The position numbers and the translations under genes are program-made. 64,000 nucleotides of DNA from Pandoraea nosoerga (GTDB taxonomy: Bacteria; Pseudomonadota; Gammaproteobacteria; Burkholderiales; Burkholderiaceae): positions 149,332 through 213,331 of the forward strand of contig NZ_CABPSC010000010.1 of assembly GCF_902459585.1 (NCBI RefSeq), read 5' to 3'. Below are positions 17,909 through 25,444 of the stretch, piece after piece. Under the pieces are notes generated by a model, which worked only from the letters and a program-made list of their open reading frames with translations, made no database searches and had not been told where the DNA came from. The stretch's first letter is position 1, and each line of letters opens with the position of its first letter.

Positions 17909-19606
17909 TTACACCCTGAAGCGCGATACCGTGCGATCGAGTTCCTCGGCGCCCTGGCTCAGACCGGTGGTCGCTTGCGCGATCGTCTCGCACGCGCCCG
18001 CCGAGCGCTCGGTTTCCTCGGCCACGTGCTGGATCGCCACGCTCACTTCGCGCGCGGCCACGAGCTGCTCCTCGGCTGCGCAGGAAATTTCCGAGATCGC
18101 CTGCGTGGTGCGCGACACGCCCGCCACGATCTTCTCGAACGCTTCGCCCGCCTGACGCGAGACGTCGCTGCCCTGCGCCACGCGTTTGGTCGATTCGTTG
18201 ATCAGCTTGGAGATTTCCTTGGTGGCCTGTGACGAGCGCTCGGCCAGCTTGCGCACTTCGTCTGCCACGACCGAGAAGCCGAGCCCGTGCTCGCCGGCGC
18301 GGGCCGCCTCGATGGCTGCGTTGAACGCGAGCAGATTCGTCTGGCCGGCGATCTCGCCAATGACCTTCACGATCTCGCTGATGTCCTCGGATGACTTGTT
18401 GATGAGCTCCATCGCTTCGACCGAGCGGGCAATGGCGCGCGCCCCCGTCTCCGCTTCCTGCTGCGTCGATCGGGCGAGCTGATCCGCGCCCTTGGTGTTG
18501 TCGGCAATGGAGTTGATCGACGCGGTGAGTTCCTCGATCGATGCATTCATCTCTTCGACGGTCGCCCCGAGCGCCTGCGCGCCCGTGGCGACGGTATTGG
18601 CCCGCTCGGCGATGTCGCGCGAGGCGCCCGTGAACTCGCCGGCCGAGTTGACCACCTTGCCGATGACGGCGCGCAGGTCGTCCATCATGTGACGAATGCC
18701 TTCGGCCAATTGGTCGATGGGATCGGTGCCCGCCACGGCGATCTCACCGGTCAGATCGCCCGCCGCGGCGCGGTTGACCGTCTCGAGCAGGCGCGCCACC
18801 TTGCGCTGATCTTCCTCCGCGCGGCGCTTCACGCTTGCCTCGAGCTCGACCTGCTGCGTGATGTCGGTGGCGAACTTCACCACCTTGTACGGTCGGCCGC
18901 TGGCGTCGAGGATCGGGTTGTACGTCGCCTGAATCCACACTTCGCGCCCGCCGCGCCCCAGCCGCTTGTAGCGGCCCGCGTCGAATTCACCGCGGTTGAG
19001 CTTCGCCCAGAACTCACGATAGGCGTCGGAGAGCGCGTAGTCCGGCTCGCAGAACAGGCGGTGATGCTTGCCGCGAATGTCGTCGAGCGTGTAGCCGAGC
19101 GTCTTCAGAAAGTTGTCGTTCGCGGTAATGACCGTGCCGTCGAGATTGAATTCGATGACCGCCTGAGCCAGATCGATCGCGCGCACCTTGCCCTCGAACT
19201 CGGCCGCCTGGCGCCGCTGCGCGGTGATGTCGGAGGCGAACTTCACCACCTTGTACGGACGGCCCTCGGCGTCCATGACGGGGTTGTACGACGCCTGGAT
19301 CCACACTTCGCGCCCGCCCTTGCCGATGCGGCGGTACTCGCCCGAGTCGAATTCGCCCCGATTGAGCCGCGCCCAGAAGTCTCGGTAGGCGCTCGAGCCC
19401 GCGTACTCCGGGTCGCAGAACATGCGATGGTGCTTGCCCTCGATCTCGTCGAGCGAATAGCCGAGCGTCTTCAGGAAATTATCGTTTGCGTGCAGTACGT
19501 GGCCCTGCATGTCGAATTCGATGATGGCCTGAACCCGGTTGAGTGCGGCGCTGATGGCCTGCAGTTCCTGCTGTTCCATCTGGAATTCAGGCGTTGCGAT
19601 TTCCAT
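17909..19606 (-). CDS. Soluble PAS-PAS methyl-accepting chemotaxis protein (BdlA/Aer-like)
   Basis: This is a 565-residue cytoplasmic receptor with no signal peptide or membrane helix. Two PAS domains (residues about 14-135 and 136-257) are near copies: both contain [35 protein letters not shown] and [15 protein letters not shown]-like segment ([20 protein letters not shown]) follows, then the signalling helices with the hairpin tip [19 protein letters not shown]. It ends TVSRFRV, so there is no CheR-tethering pentapeptide. The architecture resembles BdlA (biofilm dispersion) and Aer (redox or energy taxis); haem or FAD binding is plausible. It is first gene of the che mini-cluster. Confidence 0.9.
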   Translation of the reverse strand: MEIATPEFQMEQQELQAISAALNRVQAIIEFDMQGHVLHANDNFLKTLGYSLDEIEGKHHRMFCDPEYAGSSAYRDFWARLNRGEFDSGEYRRIGKGGREVWIQASYNPVMDAEGRPYKVVKFASDITAQRRQAAEFEGKVRAIDLAQAVIEFNLDGTVITANDNFLKTLGYTLDDIRGKHHRLFCEPDYALSDAYREFWAKLNRGEFDAGRYKRLGRGGREVWIQATYNPILDASGRPYKVVKFATDITQQVELEASVKRRAEEDQRKVARLLETVNRAAAGDLTGEIAVAGTDPIDQLAEGIRHMMDDLRAVIGKVVNSAGEFTGASRDIAERANTVATGAQALGATVEEMNASIEELTASINSIADNTKGADQLARSTQQEAETGARAIARSVEAMELINKSSEDISEIVKVIGEIAGQTNLLAFNAAIEAARAGEHGLGFSVVADEVRKLAERSSQATKEISKLINESTKRVAQGSDVSRQAGEAFEKIVAGVSRTTQAISEISCAAEEQLVAAREVSVAIQHVAEETERSAGACETIAQATTGLSQGAEELDRTVSRFRV

Positions 19607-19716
19607 GACTTTTTCCCCTGTTGCGCTTGCCCCGGCGCGTAACTTGCGGCCATCACGAAAGCACTGTTGTTTGAATTCAAATTACCTAACCGAATTGCAC
19701 AGCCCCCTATAGCGGT

Positions 19717-19744
19717 GATTACGACACCATCAAATTCGACTTTA
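19717..19744 (-). promoter_or_regulatory. Weak FliA (sigma28)-like promoter upstream of the receptor gene
   Basis: Read on the minus strand, TAAAGTCG is followed 11 bp later by GTCGTAAT, compared with the sigma28 consensus TAAAGTTT-N11-GCCGATAA. The -35 part is good and the -10 part matches only about half. It lies about 110 bp before the receptor ATG, a reasonable place for a chemotaxis promoter. Confidence 0.25.
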
Positions 19745-19996
19745 GGTCGGTACTTGCCCGAGGATTGCCTGGTCTTTGAAAGGCGAACGCTTCGGAAAGG
19801 CCCGTCGGATAAGGATTCAAAGATAAAGGAAACAAATTGAAAGTCGACGCCGTTATCGCGTTATTACCTTTCAAACGCATGGATGGAATAAAGACTCGAT
19901 TTGAGACGCGAAGGAAAGACGCGGCCAAGTGGCGAAGCTCGATGGCGGGGAAGGAGAGGCGGTCCGGCATGTGAAATCCCATGCCTGCCGAACGGG

Positions 19997-20037
19997 AAAA
20001 AAAAGTCCCTCCTCCCGCGTCTGAAACGGGAGGAGGG
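19997..20037 (-). terminator. Orphan Rho-independent terminator, possible small-RNA 3' end
   Basis: A perfect 11-bp stem (20007-20017 with 20027-20037, 9-nt loop) is followed on the minus strand by ACTTTTTTTT. No protein gene reads into it from the right. The stem's 5' arm reads CCCTCCTCCC, complementary to Shine-Dalgarno sequences, a motif seen in several regulatory RNAs. The promoter would have to lie between 20040 and 20330. Confidence 0.7.
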
Positions 20038-20188
20038 TTGACTCAAGGCCGCACTTTTCGGGGCAATTGAAAGAGCGACGCTTAGCCATACGCAAACCGC
20101 ATGCCAGCGTCGTTGCCTCGCCAAAACCCGCATGGTGACTGGTTTCGATCGGTGAATCGGGGTGCGGTGTTACGGCTTCGCCCGGCCA

Positions 20189-20200
20189 TGTTACGTAACA
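20189..20200. promoter_or_regulatory. Perfect palindrome TGTTACGTAACA
   Basis: This 12-bp palindrome lies about 130 bp before the small lipoprotein gene, with ACACGTGT 8 bp further on. It may be an operator, but no regulator is identified. Confidence 0.35.
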
Positions 20201-20327
20201 AAGTGCGACACGTGTGGTGTTTGGCAACCTTCGCTTACACGGCTTACAGACGCGTGATGGGCCCGCAGACGACGCAACGATATAAAGGAAGCGAACGGAT
20301 GCACGTTCCCCTATCAGGAGTCAGACC

Positions 20328-20465
20328 ATGAAGTTAGTCGTTGCTGCATTGCTGGCCGTCACCCTTGCCGGATGCGTCGTCGTACCGGCGCGGCCGTACT
20401 ACGGCGGATATCACGGTGGATATTACGGCGGGTATTACAGTCACCCCTGCTGCTACCGCTATTGA
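20328..20465 (+). CDS. Very small Tyr/Gly-rich lipoprotein
   Basis: This 45-residue protein is short and easily missed. Residues 1-16 are a lipoprotein signal, MKLVVAALLAVTLAGC, with lipobox LAGC. The mature part is a VVVPARPYYGG linker plus GGYHGGYYGGYY-type repeats and a CCYRY end. AGGAG lies 8 nt before the ATG and a terminator lies 80 bp after the stop, so the unit is well delimited. Similar short Tyr/Gly-rich envelope lipoproteins are common in Burkholderiales. I know no specific function. Confidence 0.75.
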   Translation: MKLVVAALLAVTLAGCVVVPARPYYGGYHGGYYGGYYSHPCCYRY

Positions 20466-20545
20466 CCCTTCGCCGGCCTCGGGCGGACAAGCGGCAATCC
20501 GGTCCCCGGCGCCCCAGGCGGTGAAACCGCACCGCCAGCAAGACG

Positions 20546-20577
20546 AAGCCCCGCGGGATGGTTGTCCGGCGGGGCTT
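20546..20577. terminator. Bidirectional terminator between convergent small genes
   Basis: AAGCCCCGC (20546-20554) pairs with GCGGGGCTT (20569-20577), followed on the plus strand by TTCGTT. It lies between the 45-residue lipoprotein gene and the Pro-rich exported protein gene and can serve both. Confidence 0.75.
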
Positions 20578-20599
20578 TTCGTTGCTGCGCTTGCGTGGA

Positions 20600-20905
20600 T
20601 CAGTGGCGATAGTGGCCGCCGTGGCGGTCCCAGCGGCGATCCCAGCCGCGATCGTGACGCCAGTGCCCCGGGGGCGGTCCACGCCAGTAGTGCGGGCGCG
20701 GTGCATAGATCACCGGCGGGGGCGGCGCCACGACCAGCGGTGCGGGCGCCGCATAGAGGGGAGGCGGCGCATAGACCGGCGCCGGGGCCACGATGGCGGG
20801 ACCGGGAATACCGATGTTGACCGAGACGTCGGTGCGCGCGAGGGCGCTGCCCGAGGCGATCGCGGCCGCGAAGCCCACAGCGGCGATCCAGTAGTGACCT
20901 TTCAT
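20600..20905 (-). CDS. Small exported Pro/His-rich protein
   Basis: This is a 101-residue protein. Residues 1-24 form a signal peptide, MKGHYWIAAVGFAAAIASGSALA, cut before RTDVSVNIG. The mature part has a hydrophobic VNIGIPGP start, then Pro/Ala/Tyr repeats (APAPVYAPPPLYAAPAPLV) and a His/Arg/Trp/Gly tail (HYWRGPPPGHWRHDRG). The pattern matches the many periplasmic or surface PXPV/YXWXXGH-type small proteins of Proteobacteria. The start is backed by AAGGAGA. Function is unknown; His and Trp richness may indicate metal or surface binding. Confidence 0.8.
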   Translation of the reverse strand: MKGHYWIAAVGFAAAIASGSALARTDVSVNIGIPGPAIVAPAPVYAPPPLYAAPAPLVVAPPPPVIYAPRPHYWRGPPPGHWRHDRGWDRRWDRHGGHYRH

Positions 20906-20952
20906 CTGTTCTCCTTGTTTGACGACGCGCTCCCCGCGCGGACGAGGTCGGT

Positions 20953-21007
20953 GCGACCTTGTGGCGACCTTGTGGCGACTGTGGGGCGACTGTGGGGCGA
21001 CCGTGTG
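20953..21007. repeat. 11-bp tandem repeat, 5 units
   Basis: The units are gcgaccttgtg twice, gcgactgtggg twice and gcgaccgtgtg. A period of 11 is about one helical turn, so bound proteins would face the same side. It lies 48 bp upstream of the Pro-rich exported protein gene. Confidence 0.85.
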
Positions 21008-21132
21008 GTGGTCCTGTCGTGACCCCGTGGTCGGCGTCTGCCTGTGCGCCGGCGCGCGAATCACGAGCCCCGATTTTACGAAGCGTGCACGCCCGACGGT
21101 GCTACGGCGGCACTACAGATGTAACAAGGCGT

Positions 21133-21204
21133 AAGGGGCTAAGGGGCTAAGGGGCTAAGGGGCCAAGGGGCCAAGGGGCCGAGGGGCCGAGGGGCCGAGG
21201 GGCG
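21133..21204. repeat. 8-bp tandem repeat, 9 units
   Basis: There are three units of aaggggct, three of aaggggcc, then gaggggcc twice and gaggggcg. The stepwise drift (three, three, three) indicates growth by slippage with successive point changes. It is the longest tract in the window. Confidence 0.9.
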
Positions 21205-21229
21205 GCGGGCGTGGGCAGGCATGAGCGCC

Positions 21230-21292
21230 GTAAGAGGCGTGAGGGACGCAAGAGACGCAAGAGACGTCAGGGAAGTCAGGGAAGTCAGGGAG
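21230..21292. repeat. 9-bp tandem repeat, 7 units
   Basis: The units are gtaagaggc, gtgagggac, gcaagagac twice, gtcagggaa twice and gtcagggag. It ends 18 bp before the stop of the small membrane protein gene at 21310. Confidence 0.88.
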
Positions 21293-21309
21293 TTGAGGGG
21301 GGGCGGCGC

Positions 21310-21603
21310 TCAGCGCCGCTCGTGGTCCCGCGGCGCGAGAAAGCTGGCCGGACGACGGCCGCGCCGGGCCGAGGTGGCGAAATACGACGGACGCCGAAGC
21401 GCCTGCGTGTCCTGCGGGGAGCGCCAATAGGGCGTGCGCGGCGTGCCGAGCAACTCGCCCGGCCGGTGCGGCGAGAGCGGCGGCATCGACGCCGGCCACG
21501 CGAGCGTGCGCCAGCGCGCGCCCGCCGGTACGACGAGCACGAGCATGACGAACAGAAGCATGACAACGGCATAGACGACAACAGGCGAGAGGGCGGTCTC
21601 CAT
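21310..21603 (-). CDS. Small single-span membrane protein
   Basis: This is a 97-residue protein. Residues 7-25 (PVVVYAVVMLLFVMLVLVV) form one strong membrane helix after a short acidic N-terminus. The rest is basic, Arg/Pro-rich and probably cytoplasmic or disordered. CGGAG lies 6 nt before the ATG. A longer open frame in another phase overlaps it on the same strand, but it has no start signal and encodes the repeats. Family unknown. Confidence 0.6.
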   Translation of the reverse strand: METALSPVVVYAVVMLLFVMLVLVVPAGARWRTLAWPASMPPLSPHRPGELLGTPRTPYWRSPQDTQALRRPSYFATSARRGRRPASFLAPRDHERR

Positions 21604-21818
21604 GGCGAACTCCGGTTGCGGACATGTCGCATGCAGGGGGCATGCGGCCTGGCACGCGAAGTGTAGCGTTTTTACTATAGTTCATGCCGCTCGGACTGAC
21701 ACTCGGTTGTCGCCACGCGGGTTGCGAGACTACACTACAAACGCAGTTTCCCGAATGCCGTCGCCCCGCGCGGCGGCTCGCTGGCGTGCATCGCCACTTC
21801 GCTGCCCGGGGGATCGTG

Positions 21819-22343
21819 ATGACTCAGGCCGTGCTTGACCCCACCTCCGCCGTCGATCCGTCGGCAACGGTGACCCCCGTGGCCATCGACCATGTCGCGT
21901 ATCCGAGCTACGACGCGATTCTCACCCACCGCTTCTACGTCGACGTCATGGGCTTTCGGCTTGCGGGCGCGCAGACGGGCATGAGCCGTCTGTGGGGCAA
22001 ACCCTACCTGCTCGTGAGCTACGAACTCGCGCCCGGTGCGGCGCTGGCTTTCTTCAATTGCGACGGACTCGCGCCGACCGACCATCACGACACGCCCGCG
22101 GCGCAGATCCACCATGTGGCGCTGCGCGTGCGCGATCGCGAAGGCATCGAGCGCTGGAAGGCGCGGCTCGACGCCTACGACGTGCCGTTCGCCGCCGAGC
22201 GGCATGGCGACGGCGAGCATCTCTATCTGCTCGATCCCAACGAGGTCATGCTGGAGTTGTGCGTGCAGACGCCCGAGTCCGCCGCCGGCCAGCCACAGGG
22301 CGCGCTCGACACGCTGCAGCGCTGGGTCGACGGCGTGCGCTAG
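21819..22343 (+). CDS. VOC (glyoxalase/dioxygenase) superfamily protein
   Basis: This is a 174-residue soluble protein with a vicinal-oxygen-chelate fold. It opens with the IDHVAYPSYDAILTHRFYVD strand-helix and has the second half-site QIHHVALRVRDREGIERW. LYLLDPNEVMLELCVQTP supplies the terminal Glu metal ligand; His in IDHVA and HHVAL are further ligand candidates. The enzyme class includes glyoxalases, extradiol dioxygenases and antibiotic-binding proteins, and the substrate cannot be told here. ATG 21819 follows GGGGGA; the open frame extends 45 codons upstream without conservation signs. It converges on ubiX, 27 bp apart. Confidence 0.8.
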   Translation: MTQAVLDPTSAVDPSATVTPVAIDHVAYPSYDAILTHRFYVDVMGFRLAGAQTGMSRLWGKPYLLVSYELAPGAALAFFNCDGLAPTDHHDTPAAQIHHVALRVRDREGIERWKARLDAYDVPFAAERHGDGEHLYLLDPNEVMLELCVQTPESAAGQPQGALDTLQRWVDGVR

Positions 22344-22370
22344 TGCGTGCGCTGCGCGGGACTGCCGGCG

Positions 22371-23039
22371 TCAGGCTTCCGCGCCCTTGCCGAGGCCGTC
22401 CCAGCTCGTGGAGACCGGCGGGGCGATGCCGAACAGATCGATGACGCGCGCAACCGTGTCGTCGACCATTGTGTCGAGCGATGCCGGGTGGTTGTAGAAG
22501 GCGGGCAGGGGCGGATAGACGATGCCGCCCATCTCGGTGACGGCGGTCATGTTGCGCAGATGCGCGAGGTTGAACGGCGTCTCCCGCACCATCAGCACGA
22601 GACGGCGCCGTTCCTTGAGCGTGACGTCGGCGGCGCGCGAGATGAGGTTGTCGGACAGACCGTGCGCCACGCTGGCAAGCGTCTTCATCGAGCAAGGCGC
22701 CACGACCATTCCGGCCGTGGCGAACGAGCCGCTCGCGATGTTCGCGCCGATCTCGCGCACGCTGTGGTATTGATCGGCCAGCGCCTGCACGTCGGCGCGT
22801 TCGAGTCCCAGCTCGTGGCGCAGGGTCAGCCAGCCGGCGCTCGAGACGAGCAGGTGAGTCTCCACACCGCCCATGGCGCGCAGGCGCTCGAGCAGACGCA
22901 CCCCGTAGACGGCGCCGGTCGCCCCCGTGATGGCGACGACCAGCCGCGCGGGTGTCGCCGCCGCCGTTGCCATCGAGGGTGCCGAGGGTGCCGAGGGTGC
23001 CGAGGGCGCGGAGGACGCGGGGGGCGTCGAAGGCGTCAT
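22371..23039 (-). CDS. ubiX: Flavin prenyltransferase UbiX
   Basis: This is a 222-residue enzyme that attaches a dimethylallyl group to FMN, giving the prenylated cofactor of UbiD-type decarboxylases in ubiquinone synthesis. The FMN-binding start VVAITGATGAVYGVRLLERL, the VVAPCSMKTLASVAHGLSDNLI motif and the RRLVLMVRETPFN prenyl-phosphate site are all present. The first 30 residues are an extension of Ser-Ala-Pro units encoded by a 9-bp tandem repeat, so the native start may be the later Met (MATAAATPARL, 22974). It is the last gene of the hemA-prfA-prmC-grxD-ubiX series, 11 bp after grxD. Confidence 0.93.
   Translation of the reverse strand: MTPSTPPASSAPSAPSAPSAPSMATAAATPARLVVAITGATGAVYGVRLLERLRAMGGVETHLLVSSAGWLTLRHELGLERADVQALADQYHSVREIGANIASGSFATAGMVVAPCSMKTLASVAHGLSDNLISRAADVTLKERRRLVLMVRETPFNLAHLRNMTAVTEMGGIVYPPLPAFYNHPASLDTMVDDTVARVIDLFGIAPPVSTSWDGLGKGAEA
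22975..23019. repeat. 9-bp tandem repeat in the ubiX 5' end, 5 units
   Basis: The units are gagggtgcc three times, gagggcgcg and gaggacgcg. Each encodes Ser-Ala-Pro on the minus strand if the early ubiX start is used. Confidence 0.85.
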
Positions 23040-23049
23040 TGGCGCCGAA

Positions 23050-23364
23050 TTACGCGACTTCGGCGAGGATCTGCTTGAGTTCGCCGCTCTGGTACATCTC
23101 CATCATGATGTCCGAGCCGCCGATGAATTCGCCGTTGATATAGAGCTGCGGAATGGTCGGCCAGTTGGCGAATTCCTTCACGCCCTGACGGATTTCCTCG
23201 TCCTGCAGCACGTCCACCGTGAACAGGTTGTCGACGCCGCACGCCTTCAGGATCTGCACGGCACGGCCCGAAAAGCCGCACATCGGGAATTGCGCATTGC
23301 CCTTCATGAAGAGCACGACCGGGTGGTCGGTGACGATTTGCTGGATACGTTGCTGGGTAGTCAT
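23050..23364 (-). CDS. grxD: Monothiol glutaredoxin, Grx4/GrxD type
   Basis: This 104-residue protein has the monothiol CGFS active site (QFPMCGFSGRAVQIL), with WPTIPQLYINGEFIGGSDI giving the TVP-like cis-Pro and glutathione-binding GG motif. Grx4 proteins bind a glutathione-ligated 2Fe-2S cluster and deliver it in iron-sulfur biogenesis. Here it follows prmC by 137 bp and precedes ubiX. The start at 23364 (MTTQQRIQQIV) is the conserved one; the longer upstream frame is not coding. Confidence 0.95.
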   Translation of the reverse strand: MTTQQRIQQIVTDHPVVLFMKGNAQFPMCGFSGRAVQILKACGVDNLFTVDVLQDEEIRQGVKEFANWPTIPQLYINGEFIGGSDIMMEMYQSGELKQILAEVA

Positions 23365-23501
23365 GGTGGAAAGCCCGTGGGGATGCCGGAAAATCGGCGT
23401 ATCCGCCATTTTAGCGGTTTTCCGCCGCGGCCGTCGGGGCCAACGCGGCGGCGGCGGCGGACATCGCGTCGGTGCCCCGCAATGCCGGCGCCGGCCCGAG
23501 C

Positions 23502-24362
23502 TCAGGGGCGCCGTCCGCCCGTCGTGCGCTCGATGCCGGCCAGATCGCGCTCGGAGACTACGTCCGCGAAGCCCGCCGCGGCGCACAGCGCCCGCACGTC
23601 GGCCGCCTGATGGTAGCCGTGCTCGCACAGCAGCCAGCCGTTCGCCACCAGTCGCGAGGGCGCACCGCTCACGATCGTGCGCAGCGCGGCGAGGCCGTCC
23701 GCGTGATCGGTGAGCGCGTCGACGGGCTCGAAGCGCAGATCGCCCCGCGACAGGTGCTCGTCGCCGGCGACGATGTACGGCGGATTCGAGACGATGACGT
23801 CGAAGGGCGCGGTGTCGGCCGGCAGGGCGGCGTACCAGTCGCTCGCGAGCCATTGCACGTGCGTCAGGCCGAGCCGGCGGGCGTTCTCGCGGGCGACGCC
23901 GAGCGCCGCGTCCGAGCGATCGAGCGCGATCACTTTCGCGTCGGGGCGCGCGTGGGCGATCGCCAGGGCGATCGCGCCGCTGCCGGTGCCCAGATCGAGC
24001 ACGCGCGGCGCCTGGCGTGCGGCCAGACGCTCGAGCGCCAGCTCCACGAGCAATTCGGTTTCCGGGCGGGGAATGAGGACGGCGGGGCTGACCGAGAGCG
24101 TCAGCCCGAAGAACTCGCGCGTGCCGACCAGATAGGCAATGGGCTCGCCGGCGAGGCGTCGGGCGCGCAACTCGCGATAGGCGGCGACCGTGTCGGGCGC
24201 GAGGGGTTCGCGGTCTCGCGTGATGAGCTGCGTCCGGCTCCAGCCAAGCACGTGCGCGAGCAGGATGCGCGTCTCGAGCGCCGGCAGACCGGGCTCGCGC
24301 AACAACGTCGCGACGGTGAGCGGCCCGGACGCCGGCGCGTTTCCCGTCGGGCCGTGCGCCAT
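23502..24362 (-). CDS. prmC: Release-factor glutamine methyltransferase PrmC
   Basis: This is a 286-residue SAM-dependent methyltransferase that methylates the Gln of the GGQ motif of release factors. An N-terminal helical domain precedes the Rossmann SAM site VLDLGTGSGAIALAIA and the catalytic NPPYI. The start ATG overlaps the prfA stop (ATGA), so enzyme and substrate (RF1) are translationally coupled, as in most proteobacteria. Confidence 0.95.
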   Translation of the reverse strand: MAHGPTGNAPASGPLTVATLLREPGLPALETRILLAHVLGWSRTQLITRDREPLAPDTVAAYRELRARRLAGEPIAYLVGTREFFGLTLSVSPAVLIPRPETELLVELALERLAARQAPRVLDLGTGSGAIALAIAHARPDAKVIALDRSDAALGVARENARRLGLTHVQWLASDWYAALPADTAPFDVIVSNPPYIVAGDEHLSRGDLRFEPVDALTDHADGLAALRTIVSGAPSRLVANGWLLCEHGYHQAADVRALCAAAGFADVVSERDLAGIERTTGGRRP

Positions 24363-25444
24363 CACGCCGTCTCGCCCAGCGACGCCAGCAGTTCCGCCTG
24401 ATGCTCGGTCACCAGCGCGTTGATCAACTCGTCGAGATCGCCGTCCATGATGTATTCGAGCTTGTAGAGCGTGAGATTGATGCGGTGATCCGTCATCCGG
24501 CCCTGCGGGAAGTTGTACGTGCGGATGCGCTCCGAGCGGTCGCCAGAGCCGATCAGGCTCTTGCGCGTGGCCGCTTCCCTGGCCTGCTGGGCCCGCAACT
24601 GCGCGTCCTTGATGCGCGCGGCCAGGACCTTGAGCGCCTTGTCCTTGTTGCGATGCTGCGAGCGATCGTCCTGGCACTCGACGACGATGCCCGTGGGAAG
24701 GTGCGTAATGCGCACGGCCGAGTCCGTCTTGTTGACGTGCTGGCCGCCGGCGCCTGACGCGCGGAACGTATCGATGCGGATGTCGGCCGGATTGATTTCG
24801 ACGTCCGTGACGTCGTCGGCCTCCGGCATTACCGCGACCGTGCAGGCCGAGGTGTGGATGCGGCCCTGCGTTTCCGTGGCCGGCACGCGCTGCACGCGAT
24901 GGCCGCCCGATTCGAACTTCAGACGCGAGTAGGCGCCCTGGCCGACCAGGCGCACGATCACTTCCTTGTAGCCGCCCAGATCCGACTCGCTCGCCGACAT
25001 GATCTCGACCTGCCAGCGCTGGCGTTCGGCGTAACGCGTGTACATGCGCAGCAGATCGCCGGCGAAGAGCGCCGATTCGTCGCCGCCGGTGCCCGCGCGG
25101 ATTTCCAGGTAGATGTTGCGATCGTCGTTCGGATCGCGCGGCAGCAGCATGCGCTGCAGTGTGCCTTCCATGTCTTCCATGCGGGCACGCGCGTGCGCCG
25201 CCTCGGCTTCGGCGAACTCGCGCATTTCGGGGTCGGACGCCATCTCATGCGCGGCCGTGACGTCGTTGTGCGCCTGGCGGTATTGCTGATACTGCGCGAC
25301 CACGGGGGCCAGCTCGGCGTGTTCGCGCGTGAGCTTGCGGTAGTTGTCCAGATCGCGGGTGACGTCGCCCTGGCTCAATAGGCCATCAAGCTCGACCAGA
25401 CGTTGCGTCAACTGGTCGAGCTTGGCTTGCATGCTCGCTTTCAT
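24362..25444 (-). CDS. prfA: Peptide chain release factor 1
   Basis: This is a 360-residue release factor, the usual length. The GGQ catalytic motif is in [21 protein letters not shown]. The stop-codon recognition PxT region is present as [11 protein letters not shown]. It terminates translation at UAA and UAG. Its ATG is directly adjacent to the hemA stop (TAGATG), so it is translated in continuation with hemA. Confidence 0.97.
   Translation of the reverse strand: MKASMQAKLDQLTQRLVELDGLLSQGDVTRDLDNYRKLTREHAELAPVVAQYQQYRQAHNDVTAAHEMASDPEMREFAEAEAAHARARMEDMEGTLQRMLLPRDPNDDRNIYLEIRAGTGGDESALFAGDLLRMYTRYAERQRWQVEIMSASESDLGGYKEVIVRLVGQGAYSRLKFESGGHRVQRVPATETQGRIHTSACTVAVMPEADDVTDVEINPADIRIDTFRASGAGGQHVNKTDSAVRITHLPTGIVVECQDDRSQHRNKDKALKVLAARIKDAQLRAQQAREAATRKSLIGSGDRSERIRTYNFPQGRMTDHRINLTLYKLEYIMDGDLDELINALVTEHQAELLASLGETA

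Larger units (their letters stand above)
19607..20327. other. 721-bp intergenic region with AT-rich promoter zone and orphan terminator
   Basis: I see no convincing protein gene. Bases 19640-19900 are AT-rich and precede the receptor gene. A candidate sigma28 site (19717-19744), an orphan minus-strand terminator (19997-20037) and a perfect 12-bp palindrome (20189-20200) are listed separately. Confidence 0.55.
20906..21309. other. 404-bp repeat-rich intergenic region
   Basis: There is no gene. Three different tandem arrays follow one another (11-bp, 8-bp and 9-bp units; listed separately), making about half of the region repetitive. The promoter of the minus-strand Pro-rich gene must lie near 20906-20960, next to or inside the 11-bp array. 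Confidence 0.7.

Noticed and set aside
21133-21292. Possible CRISPR array
   Set aside because: Units are 8-9 bp, directly adjacent, without spacers; this is a simple tandem repeat.
21155-21685. 176-codon minus-strand frame
   Set aside because: It runs through the 8- and 9-bp repeat arrays, has no start signal and overlaps the better 97-residue membrane protein.
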